This document shows positions 6,255-13,428 of a stretch of DNA of 15,627 nt, piece by piece. The notes under the pieces are model-generated. The model did no database searches and had not been told where the DNA came from. It saw nothing but the letters and a program-made list of their open reading frames with translations. A program made the translations under genes and the position numbers. How positions within the stretch are numbered: the stretch's first letter is position 1; every line of letters begins with the position of its first letter. The stretch comes from Planctomycetaceae bacterium UBA4732 (GTDB taxonomy: Bacteria; Planctomycetota; Planctomycetia; Gemmatales; Gemmataceae): NCBI GenBank assembly GCA_002404095.1, contig DHJA01000242.1:5493-21119 (forward strand), written 5' to 3'.

Positions 6255-7211
6255 TCAAACCGGCGCTCCGCCGAGGAAGGACTTTCTTAGCACGTCCGGC
6301 GCCATGCGCCCGAAGGTATGGGTGCGACCGGTGCGTAGATTGTGGAAGACAATCTCCGCCGGGCTGAATAATAGCGGATCGATTTTGTAGAAATCGCGGT
6401 GATAGCGCTCGAAGATTTCCGCGAAGGGGGAACCGTAATCGCAGGACGCCGACGATGGTACGCCTGGGCCGACGGCGCCAAGCTGATCGTCGTCGGCGCG
6501 CACCCAGAGTGTGACACGGCCGCCATAAAGGATGGCGTCGTTGGTACGGCCGATGCCGATTACGTCGTCCGCGGCGACGGGCGGCAGCGGCGCGACGCCT
6601 ACGCCTGAGATCACCTGCGTCAGGTCGAATTTCAGCTCGTATAGCTTGTGCAGGGCCGTTTCCAGCGCCCGCGCGACCACCTGTACCGTCCCGGCAATGC
6701 TCGCCGTCGGGGCGGCCAGCAGCGTCAACCGGCCGGCCGACATTTGCAGCTTCTCGGCAAGATATGCGATCACTTCCGGCGTCGGCAGCTTGCGCGTCTC
6801 CAACACGCCGACCGCGGCGGCCGGCCGTTCGCGGCCGGGAATGTGGTCGAAGATTTCTTCTTTGCCGTAGGCGGCGCGCATGGGGCCGGAACCCATCGCG
6901 AAGAACTTGCCGACGGAGATTTGCCAACCGGCATACTGCGAGGCCATGCAAGCCAGGACCGGATGGTCCGTCGCCGTTTGTATTAACGGACACGGCAGAT
7001 CGGCAATTCCTGGCTGCAACAGCGTAACATCGGCGAGGTCGGCGAGACAGACGCGCGCCAGCGCCAGGCCGGCCGCCAATCCGCCTTCGGCCTGGATGCC
7101 GCAGTCGAGGACGCGTGCGCCGTCGGGCGTTTGCGACACGGCGATGCGCAGAGTCTCGGCGTCGGCAACAAGGCGGTCGGTGAGGCGTAGGGCGCGGTCG
7201 TTGAGCGTCAT
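6255..7211 (-). CDS. mch: Methenyltetrahydromethanopterin cyclohydrolase
   Basis: The product is 318 aa, close to the usual Mch length. Mch interconverts 5,10-methenyl-H4MPT and 5-formyl-H4MPT in the cytoplasmic archaeal-type C1 pathway used for formaldehyde oxidation or C1 transfer. Recognisable segments are LDCGIQAEGGLAAGL, the core GKFFAMGSGPMRAAYGKEE, TASIAGTVQVVARALETALH, and the long signature VGVAPLPPVAADDVIGIGRT followed by NDAILYGGRV. The C-terminus carries YGSPFAEIFERYHRDFYKID. The ATG at 7211 has AGGA 8 nt upstream. This is the gene that fixes the identity of the left cluster. The other pathway genes (fae, mtdB/C, fhcABCD) are not in the window. Confidence 0.95.
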   Translation of the reverse strand: MTLNDRALRLTDRLVADAETLRIAVSQTPDGARVLDCGIQAEGGLAAGLALARVCLADLADVTLLQPGIADLPCPLIQTATDHPVLACMASQYAGWQISVGKFFAMGSGPMRAAYGKEEIFDHIPGRERPAAAVGVLETRKLPTPEVIAYLAEKLQMSAGRLTLLAAPTASIAGTVQVVARALETALHKLYELKFDLTQVISGVGVAPLPPVAADDVIGIGRTNDAILYGGRVTLWVRADDDQLGAVGPGVPSSASCDYGSPFAEIFERYHRDFYKIDPLLFSPAEIVFHNLRTGRTHTFGRMAPDVLRKSFLGGAPV

Positions 7212-7245
7212 GGCATTTATCCTATAAGAAGCGTGGCTAAGGCTG

Positions 7246-7377
7246 TTATCGTGGGACCAGGTACGTCCCGGCCAGCCAGTCGTGCAGCGACCGCCTCGGG
7301 AACCACACCGCAAGCGCCGCGTAAAGCGGCAATAGGGCCAGTGACGCCCACCACGCGACGGACGACGCCCAGAGCAT
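7246..7377 (-). pseudogene. C-terminal remnant of an RDD-family membrane protein
   Basis: A short open stretch ending at a TAA at 7246-7248 encodes a hydrophobic helix (VAWWASLALLPLYAALAVWF) followed directly by RRSLHDWLAGTYLVPR. The LHDxLAGTxxV ending is the typical C-terminus of RDD-family membrane proteins. Upstream in this frame there is only a low-complexity Pro/Ser stretch and then a TGA near 7466, with no RDD N-terminal half. Part of another frame (minus strand, around 7510-7590) encodes a hydrophobic segment, TGVISILLMTGLTF, which might be debris of the same gene. I read this as a decayed gene just upstream of mch (35 bp gap). It could instead be the tip of a shorter real protein starting at the ATG at 7377. 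Confidence 0.5.
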
Positions 7378-7798
7378 CCAGCAGTTGGAACCATCCGAAG
7401 GGGGCTGGGCAGGCGAAGGGGAGGGGAAATGTCTGGTCAGTAAGCACTGAGCAGGGAATCACTAAGGAAAGATTCGTTTCCGCTACCCCTGGCACACCCC
7501 CCTCTCCGGATGGGGCCAGAAACGCTGGGCGAAGGTCAGTCCAGTCATCAACAGGATAGAGATTACGCCAGTCGGCGCCGACATACGCATCTACCGGCTG
7601 AGCCTGTTTTTTGTGCAAAGCCAGCGTGCGCAACTGCGACAAGCGGTGCGCTGCGCCCGCGGGGCCTGGCTTTTGGCACGGAACGGCAAGCAAAGCAGCC
7701 AGAAAAGAGCTGCGTCTCCTGGTATGTGGGTTTTAATGAAGAACTAACCCTTCTTTTTCATCCCTTCTTGTGAGTTCTGGATCGGATGTATCCGCCCT
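7378..7798. other. Non-coding or degraded gap between the C1 region and the redox operon
   Basis: I find no intact gene here. One minus-strand frame stays open across most of it (7217-7693), but its translation resembles no family, has no good start, and runs out of frame over the RDD remnant. No tRNA, CRISPR or convincing terminator hairpin was seen. The LodB-like gene ends at 7799, so a terminator for the redox operon would be expected here; only a small palindrome, CGGATGTATCCG near 7784, is visible. The stretch probably marks a junction between two unrelated gene blocks. Confidence 0.6.
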
Positions 7799-8887
7799 TC
7801 AACCGGCTGCTGACCGTCGTCTCCAGAAGATCCGGTCGGGCCATCGACTTACTTGGCCGTAGTAGTGAAAGTAGTTCTTCGTGTACGCCGCGAACTCCGC
7901 CTCCAGCCACTCCGAGTAGCTGGCCAGGGCGTTCCTGTTGCCTTGCAGAAGATCAGCGACGGCCGCCGCGGCATGCAACCCCGAGTCCATCGCTTTCAGA
8001 ATGCCCTGGGATGAAAGGGGGTCAAAAGCAACGGCAGCATCTCCGACGGCCAACCAGCCTGGGCCTCCGATTCGGTCGAGTCGCACGGTGCCGGAAAACG
8101 TGACCCGAAGTTCTCCAACGTCGTCCGGGTTTGACCACAGTGCGGTGGTCAGAGCAGCGTCCCGGAGTCGCTCTCCCCAGAACCGTCTCAAGTTGTCATG
8201 ACCGCGCGGTAGCAAGTCCGCATCCGTCATGAAGGCCGCCACGACTTTCCCGTTCGGGAGGCGAGCGGAATACCACCACCCATCCGGGGTAGCTTCTAGG
8301 ATCGTGCGCTGGTCCCCGTCTTCCGAACACTCTCCAAAGCCGATTACGCCAACGAGATGATCCAAAACGATCCGGCTCGCTCCCTGTTGTCGGGCCAGCC
8401 AGGCGGAGCGGCCGGTTGCATCGATCAGAAAGGTCGCGGTGATCTCTCGCACTTTCCCCTCAAACTCGTACCGCACGACCCAACCTGCGTCTGTTGTGCG
8501 AAGGCACGATTGCGCTCGTGCGGACCGAATGACCATCGCCCCGGCTTGTTCGGCCGAAGCTGCGAGCGTGCGGTCGAATTGGGTACGGTCCAGGTGCCAG
8601 CCATGCCCGTACGGATTGAAGATGAAATCGTTTTCGTAGGGCTGCTCGCTACCCCAGCTGGAGATAATCCCTGGAGAGGGGAGGTGGGCGTCGTTCTGAA
8701 AGGCCTCCCAGATGCCAAGACGATGTAACAACGGCTTAGCGCCTGGCGGCAGGGTCTCGCCGAAACGCTCGCTCTCGTATAGCGAGCGTTCCAGTACGGC
8801 CGCCGTTAGTCCCCTTGCCGCCAAAGCCAACGCCATGGCGGTCCCAGCGGGTCCTCCGCCCACGATAAGGACGCCAATGTTAAGCAC
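7799..8887 (-). CDS. LodB-like FAD-dependent maturation oxidoreductase
   Basis: The product is 362 aa. The N-terminal FAD-binding Rossmann motif is VGGGPAG (G10, G12, G15) followed by LERS. GWHLDRTQFD (96-105) and LIDATGRSAWLA (154-164) are family motifs, and the second FAD motif is GWLAVGDAAVAFDPLSSQG (277-295). The C-terminus ends in FHYYGQVSRWPDRIFWRRR, as in LodB/GoxB proteins. It resembles flavin-dependent halogenases but lacks the WxWxIP motif. In Marinomonas, LodB is required to form the Cys-Trp quinone of LodA; the gene directly follows the lodA-like gene here (11-bp gap), which supports that role. The start is GTG with no clear ribosome site, so translation may be coupled to the gene upstream. 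Confidence 0.88.
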   Translation of the reverse strand: MLNIGVLIVGGGPAGTAMALALAARGLTAAVLERSLYESERFGETLPPGAKPLLHRLGIWEAFQNDAHLPSPGIISSWGSEQPYENDFIFNPYGHGWHLDRTQFDRTLAASAEQAGAMVIRSARAQSCLRTTDAGWVVRYEFEGKVREITATFLIDATGRSAWLARQQGASRIVLDHLVGVIGFGECSEDGDQRTILEATPDGWWYSARLPNGKVVAAFMTDADLLPRGHDNLRRFWGERLRDAALTTALWSNPDDVGELRVTFSGTVRLDRIGGPGWLAVGDAAVAFDPLSSQGILKAMDSGLHAAAAVADLLQGNRNALASYSEWLEAEFAAYTKNYFHYYGQVSRWPDRIFWRRRSAAG

Positions 8888-8898
8888 GGCCGGATTCT

Positions 8899-10485
8899 CT
8901 ATCTGGGGAGAATGCGCTGAGTCTCAATGAAGGCCGGGTCGCCACCCGAGTCGACTGTCTGCAGGACGACTCCGAGCTTGTCCCAGTTGGGCACGAGAAG
9001 GTCTGGGGTTTTGGCTCCCGTTTGCCATTCGACCATCGCCGCCGCCGAGTCGTCGGGCTTGAGCAGGACATGATCTGGGCGTTGCGCTGGCCACCAGCCG
9101 CGCCCTGTGTTATCTGGGCCCTCCCAACGACAGAGCGAGAAATCAGCCTGCCAGGGCAGAGCCATGCTCTCGGTCAGCCCGCCCGGCTTGAGTTTGGCGT
9201 GATCGAAACGAAAAATCTCGCCCGCCACATAGATAGTTGCGTCGCGGGTCTTTCTCCCCGCTTCGATTCCGGGACAGAACGACGCTCCGACGCATGCTTC
9301 AAGCACAATGCGCGTGATCAGGTCGGGAAGGGGATCGGGGGGATTGGGCGGTCCGGCGGCGTCGAAGTTGCCAGCGGCCCATTCCTTGAGAATGCGATAC
9401 TGTGGACGGGTAAGGGGCTGGACGCGTTTGTGGGTCGCATCGCCCAGGTCATCGAAGTAGTCGTCCGCGAGTAAGGCGGGCATGGCCTTATCGGGGGGTG
9501 GCGTGGCGGCAGCGTTGGGGTCGCGCAGGTGGTTGAAGATTTTCTTGCGGCCTACGTTCGACGCAGTTGGATCGCCCAGGTCCGGATCTGATGTAAAGTC
9601 CCCCGGTCCGAGCGGCCCGTGAGCCGTGCGGTTGAACTTGTTCACCCATTGATACGCAAGGGCTCGGCCAAGGAGCGGCATCACGTCGCGGTCGAACGCC
9701 GGCTTGAACGAGGGCATCGAGAGGATGCCGCGCTTGATCGCCTGGTCAATCATGGCGTCGTACAGGGTGACGAGGTTGCCGATCCCTGGCGCGAAATCAG
9801 GCTGGCAGGAGATTACCCATGCGGGTTTATCAACGGGCTTGTCAGGGCTGCCGTCGAGGAAATGCACGGTTGCCGACACCGGACCATCTGAGGTGTCGTC
9901 GTGCCAGTCGTCGTTGTCAGCAAATTCGTTGCCGATCGTGTGGCCTGCCGTGAACGTCTGGGACTTGCCGAACCCGCCCGCGATGATCAAGCGTCCGTCG
10001 GCGTCAGTGCTCATCTCGCCAAGCGGCACGTCATGCCCCTGGAAACTGCCCTGGAAGAGAGCCTTGGGTTGTGACTTGCCGGTGAGTGTTTGCGTACCAC
10101 CGTCGATGATCAGATTCTTGTCGAGCGGGTTGGTGTCGATCCCAGTTGCACTATTGCGGCGGAATGCCGGGTCGGTGTTGACCGTGCCCCCTTTAAGGAA
10201 CTTCGGCGCGGCGGCCTTGCGATTGACGAGGTGGACCGTCCAGGTGATCGTGGCCTTTTCCGGTGTCAGCTCCTCGAAGGAAACAATCACCCCCTGTGGG
10301 TTCCTCGTGCAGGAATAGACTCGAAACCGCGCGGCCTGGCGTTTCAGAAGCTTGCTCGGGGTAGCGTCCCGACGGCTCGTTTCGATCGCCAAGCCCGGCT
10401 CTGGGCCTAAAAAGAATTCCTGGCTGCTTCCCACCCGCGCGATACCGATGGCGGGGTGAATCTCCAGCGTCGTCGTATTGGGCAT
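8899..10485 (-). CDS. LodA-like CTQ-dependent amine/amino-acid oxidase
   Basis: The product is 528 aa. LodA-family oxidases (lysine epsilon-oxidase LodA, glycine oxidase GoxA) deaminate an amine or amino acid with O2, releasing aldehyde or ketoacid, ammonia and H2O2, using a self-derived cysteine tryptophylquinone. The N-terminus EIHPAIGIARVGSSQEFFLG is diagnostic. Later motifs are GGFGKSQTF, FADNDDWHDDTSDGPVSATV, ISCQPDFAPGIGN, and the quinone region EACVGASFCPGIEAG with PWQADFSLC. Likely CTQ partners are C398 and W445; C404 and C452 are nearby. It is shorter than LodA (about 726 aa) and may belong to a different LodA-like group, so the substrate cannot be assigned. There is no signal peptide. 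The ATG at 10485 fits the family N-terminus; its ribosome site is weak. Confidence 0.92.
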   Translation of the reverse strand: MPNTTTLEIHPAIGIARVGSSQEFFLGPEPGLAIETSRRDATPSKLLKRQAARFRVYSCTRNPQGVIVSFEELTPEKATITWTVHLVNRKAAAPKFLKGGTVNTDPAFRRNSATGIDTNPLDKNLIIDGGTQTLTGKSQPKALFQGSFQGHDVPLGEMSTDADGRLIIAGGFGKSQTFTAGHTIGNEFADNDDWHDDTSDGPVSATVHFLDGSPDKPVDKPAWVISCQPDFAPGIGNLVTLYDAMIDQAIKRGILSMPSFKPAFDRDVMPLLGRALAYQWVNKFNRTAHGPLGPGDFTSDPDLGDPTASNVGRKKIFNHLRDPNAAATPPPDKAMPALLADDYFDDLGDATHKRVQPLTRPQYRILKEWAAGNFDAAGPPNPPDPLPDLITRIVLEACVGASFCPGIEAGRKTRDATIYVAGEIFRFDHAKLKPGGLTESMALPWQADFSLCRWEGPDNTGRGWWPAQRPDHVLLKPDDSAAAMVEWQTGAKTPDLLVPNWDKLGVVLQTVDSGGDPAFIETQRILPR

Positions 10486-10530
10486 GTGGTGCGATGCCTC
10501 TGAAAGTTGTCTCAGGATCCTGTGAAATTG

Positions 10531-12066
10531 TCAGAGCGTGAATTTCATGAGAGCGACGTCGGCACTGTAGTCGTCATCGGATTTCTTGAGCTTCCTCAGG
10601 TTCGCCGGATCGAGGCCTGATGGCGCGTCGGCCCCGGTCAAGGCGAGAATGCCAGCGACCGCCGTCGCGGCGTCTGCCAGAAGCTTGACTAGGAGATCGC
10701 GAAGGCCGTTCGGGTCGCTGGGAGGTTCAGTCTCCAGCATCTCGAACGGCGGTGCGGCCCGGCCTGACTCGTCGGCCTTCAGTGGCATCTTCGTCAGACG
10801 CTTGGCCAGCTGCTTAATACCAAACCTACCAAGCATATCCTGATTGATCGCGCGGGTTACAAGTAGGTCTCGTGCGGCCAGACCCTTGCCGCCGGTGTTT
10901 TCACCAGGCAGTTCAGAGAGGGCCAAGGCCAACTCGGTCAGCAGAATGCGATACCGGGCGTTGAAAAGTTTCGCCCAGGCCGCCGCGCCCGGGTGGGTGA
11001 TCCGTCCTTCGGCGGTCGCTGGATCGGTGTTGGTGTTCGGGTTCGTCGGCACGGGCAGGACGGGAATCGGCCCACCCGCATCTGCCTTGGTGACGAATTC
11101 TCCGAAGAGGTCTAGGAATTCGAGGAAGTGCGAATCGTCGCTGATCTGCATTCCCTCCCCTTGCTCCGCTATCTGGGCAATGGCGGACCGGGCGTCTTCT
11201 GGATTTGTGACGCTCCAGATGATCCGGTGCAGCTGCTGGTCATGCTTCTTTGGAGGCGGATTCTCAGGTCCCGGCTGCCCTCCAAATGGGACGGCAGGAC
11301 CCTCCCGGGCAAATAGGTTCGCGTCACCAAAGTCTGCCTGGGAGAGGTGTGGTACGCCTGCCGGAACGAATACTTCAGGAGGAAGCAGCCAAGGTCCGAC
11401 GGGTGTGTCGTCCTGCTGACACATCCAATAGAGCATCCCGTAGATCACGCCGACGTGGTTGATCTTCTGACCCGCCGCTCCCTTACCAGACCCGATCGCG
11501 CGGTCAAGCCAAGTATTCTGATCGGGTAATAGCTTTGATCGGTCGACCCCACCAAAGAACTCGGCCGCACTCTCGGTCGTAACGTACTTGCCCAAACTCT
11601 GTTCGGAAAGTCTCTCGAACCGGAACGGGAAAGGGTAAAACGCCGCCTTGCCCGGAGCCGGCGGGAAGTTTGCGCGTCCGAAGTAGGGGCGCCGCTTCAG
11701 CGCCAGGAGCATGTTTTGGACGTTCAAGAGGTGAACCATCTCCTGGACGGCGATGTTGATGAGCTTGTCCTGCCAGCCATGTCCTGTGTTGGGATCGACG
11801 GGGTCGTTCACTGGATCAACTGAATATGCTGCGTAGAGGTACTGAACGAGCAGTCCATGCTCGACCTCGGCGGCCACTTGGAGCAAGAACTCGGCCTGAT
11901 CCGCCGGCGTCGTGGCGACCTGGGATGGGACCTGGGGTAGGCCGGTGACCTGCACCATGCGGGCGAACGGGTGGTCGGGTACAGTACCTGGCGGCGCTGC
12001 GAAACCCGCGACGCCGGGTTGTGTCGTACTCGGACGCACCCACCGCAACTGGCTCATTCTGTCCAT
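10531..12066 (-). CDS. VioB-type ferritin-like domain protein
   Basis: The product is 511 aa. The ferritin-like domain found in VioB/RebD-type iminophenyl-pyruvate dimer synthases is visible: helix FLLQVAAEVEHGLLVQYLYA (60-79, E67/E69/H70), helix INIAVQEMVHLLNVQNMLLA (103-122, E109/H112), then PYFGRANFPPAPG. A later IAEQGEG (299-305) with DDSHFLEFLDLF (310-321) is the second half of the fold. A long C-terminal region contains a Pro/Asn-rich linker, two helices (KLFNARYRILLTELALAL) and a late helical part. The E/H residues suggest a metal or heme site. No other indole-alkaloid gene is present, so violacein-type chemistry is unlikely; I infer a redox partner of the LodA-like protein. The ATG at 12066 has GAGGAG 7 nt upstream. 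LodA follows 45 bp downstream. Confidence 0.85.
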   Translation of the reverse strand: MDRMSQLRWVRPSTTQPGVAGFAAPPGTVPDHPFARMVQVTGLPQVPSQVATTPADQAEFLLQVAAEVEHGLLVQYLYAAYSVDPVNDPVDPNTGHGWQDKLINIAVQEMVHLLNVQNMLLALKRRPYFGRANFPPAPGKAAFYPFPFRFERLSEQSLGKYVTTESAAEFFGGVDRSKLLPDQNTWLDRAIGSGKGAAGQKINHVGVIYGMLYWMCQQDDTPVGPWLLPPEVFVPAGVPHLSQADFGDANLFAREGPAVPFGGQPGPENPPPKKHDQQLHRIIWSVTNPEDARSAIAQIAEQGEGMQISDDSHFLEFLDLFGEFVTKADAGGPIPVLPVPTNPNTNTDPATAEGRITHPGAAAWAKLFNARYRILLTELALALSELPGENTGGKGLAARDLLVTRAINQDMLGRFGIKQLAKRLTKMPLKADESGRAAPPFEMLETEPPSDPNGLRDLLVKLLADAATAVAGILALTGADAPSGLDPANLRKLKKSDDDYSADVALMKFTL

Positions 12067-12089
12067 GCTTCGCTCCTCTAGCAGAATGG

Positions 12090-13202
12090 TTAGACTGACG
12101 GCTGCGGTTCAATCCGGTAGAGTTGACCTGGGATGAGGTTCACTAGGTACAGTTCGCCCGCGGCATCCTCACCAAAGGAGGAGATCGCGGACGGCCCGGT
12201 GCCAGGGAACAGTTCGGCCGTGCGGTCGGCCTTCTCGCTTAAAGTGTGACCGTCATAACGGAAGGTCGTGATCGTCCCGGTTACGTCGGCGTAGAAATAG
12301 ATCCCCTCCAGCCCCGCGATCTTGGCGCCCCGATAAACGTAGCCGCCAATGACTGCAATCCCGCCGTCGTCGTGCGAGTATTCATCGATCGGATCCACGA
12401 GTGTCGGCGGGGCGGGCACGGGCTTGAAGTCGTGTTTGCCCTCCCTCAGCGACCAGCCGTAATTCTCACCCCCCTTGCTCGCCGCGGGCTGAAAGTCGAT
12501 TTCCTCGAACTTACTCTGCCCCACGTCCCCCATATAGAGGTCGCCTGTCTTGCGGTCGAAGCTGCATCGCCACGGGTTCCGTAACCCGAGTGCCCAGATC
12601 TCGGGCAGGAAGCCCGGTTTGCCGACGAACGGATTGTCAGCCGGGATCCCATAGTTCTTCGCGGCGTCGGTGGGGAAGTCGTCTTTGGTGACGTCGATGC
12701 GGAGCATCTTGCCCAGCAGCAGCGTGGAGTTCTGCGAGGTCTTGTTCGGATCATTCTCGGAACCGCCGTCACCGATCCCGATGTATAGGAACTTGTCTTT
12801 CGGGCTGAAAGCGATCCAACCGCCGTTGTGGTTGGCGAACGGCTGCGGGATCGTCAGGATCTCTTGGCCCGCGGGGTCGGCGACATTCGGATCGGCGGCC
12901 GAGACCTTGTGACGGCGGACCACGCTGGCCCCGCTCGTGTCAGTAAGGCTGACGTAGCAGACGCCGGTAGTTGCAAAATCCGGCGCGAACGCCAGGCCGA
13001 GTAGCCCTTGCTCGTTGCCCGCGCTCAGCCCGGTCACTTGCAGGAACGGCGTGGGGTCGATCCCGGCCGTGGCAAGCCTCAGAATCCGTATTCTCCCAGT
13101 TTTCTGCTCAACGACAAAGAGCCGATCCTTGTCGCCGGGCGGCGAAGTCGCGAAGACGGGCCGCGAGAAACCGGACGCGACAAGTTTGGTTGACAGGGGC
13201 AT
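12090..13202 (-). CDS. PQQ-dependent sugar dehydrogenase-like beta-propeller (GSDH family)
   Basis: The product is 370 aa and fits a six-bladed glucose/sorbosone dehydrogenase propeller. Motifs are NEQGLLGLAFAPDF (63-76), NHNGGWIAFSPKDKFLYIG (124-142) containing the likely catalytic H125, IGDGG (143-147), WALGLRNPWRCSFD (203-216) containing R208 of the PQQ site, GDLYMGDVGQSKFEEIDF (220-237) and GGENYGWSLREGKHDF (244-259). Soluble homologues oxidise aldoses to lactones, passing electrons from PQQ to an acceptor; the substrate here is unknown. There is no signal peptide, which is unusual because PQQ enzymes usually act outside the cytoplasm. The ATG at 13202 has GAGGAG 9 nt upstream. The ferritin-like gene starts 23 bp downstream, so the two are probably co-transcribed. 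Confidence 0.92.
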   Translation of the reverse strand: MPLSTKLVASGFSRPVFATSPPGDKDRLFVVEQKTGRIRILRLATAGIDPTPFLQVTGLSAGNEQGLLGLAFAPDFATTGVCYVSLTDTSGASVVRRHKVSAADPNVADPAGQEILTIPQPFANHNGGWIAFSPKDKFLYIGIGDGGSENDPNKTSQNSTLLLGKMLRIDVTKDDFPTDAAKNYGIPADNPFVGKPGFLPEIWALGLRNPWRCSFDRKTGDLYMGDVGQSKFEEIDFQPAASKGGENYGWSLREGKHDFKPVPAPPTLVDPIDEYSHDDGGIAVIGGYVYRGAKIAGLEGIYFYADVTGTITTFRYDGHTLSEKADRTAELFPGTGPSAISSFGEDAAGELYLVNLIPGQLYRIEPQPSV

Positions 13203-13242
13203 TGAATAGTTCTCCTCTGACGCATGAACCGAACATGATACG

Positions 13243-13417
13243 CTACGACCCTTTCATCGCCTGTGTGATCAACTCCGCCATTCCGAATGTACCGTCCTTC
13301 TGGGCGAATTCCGGGAACGGCTTCCAGCAGGGGGTCTTGTCTGAGAAACAGGTGCCGGTCGCCTAGCAGCAGGCCGGCGACCACTTCTCCGATGATCCGC
13401 CCATCGCCGGGCGTCAC
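13243..13417 (-). pseudogene. Frameshifted C-terminal remnant of an animal-type heme peroxidase
   Basis: Between the DyP stop and the PQQ-dehydrogenase start, two overlapping minus-strand frames join into one sensible peptide. The first reads GDGRIIGEVVAGLLLGDRHL then FLRQDP. The second reads PCWKPFPEFAQKDGTFGMAE and continues LITQAMKGS to a TAG at 13243-13245. The switch falls in a run of five G (13330-13334 on the plus strand); one base fewer would give DPCWKPF in a single frame. The pattern RIxxEVxxGLLxGDxxxFLRQDPxWxP plus a MAELI tail is how animal-type (PF03098) heme peroxidases end. No upstream part of such a gene exists, because DyP begins immediately, so this is a relic rather than a simple sequencing error. 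Confidence 0.6.
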
Positions 13418-13428
13418 TCCTCGTCGGG

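Noticed and set aside
7217..7693. 158-aa minus-strand open frame next to mch
   Set aside because: It has no family resemblance, and its C-terminal part is out of frame with the clear RDD ending in the same DNA.
7799..8887. Flavin-dependent tryptophan halogenase
   Set aside because: The FAD motifs are shared, but the WxWxIP halogenase motif is missing and the neighbour is LodA, so LodB-type maturase fits better.
10531..12066. Violacein or rebeccamycin pathway gene
   Set aside because: Only the ferritin-like domain is shared; no tryptophan oxidase or other pathway enzyme lies nearby.
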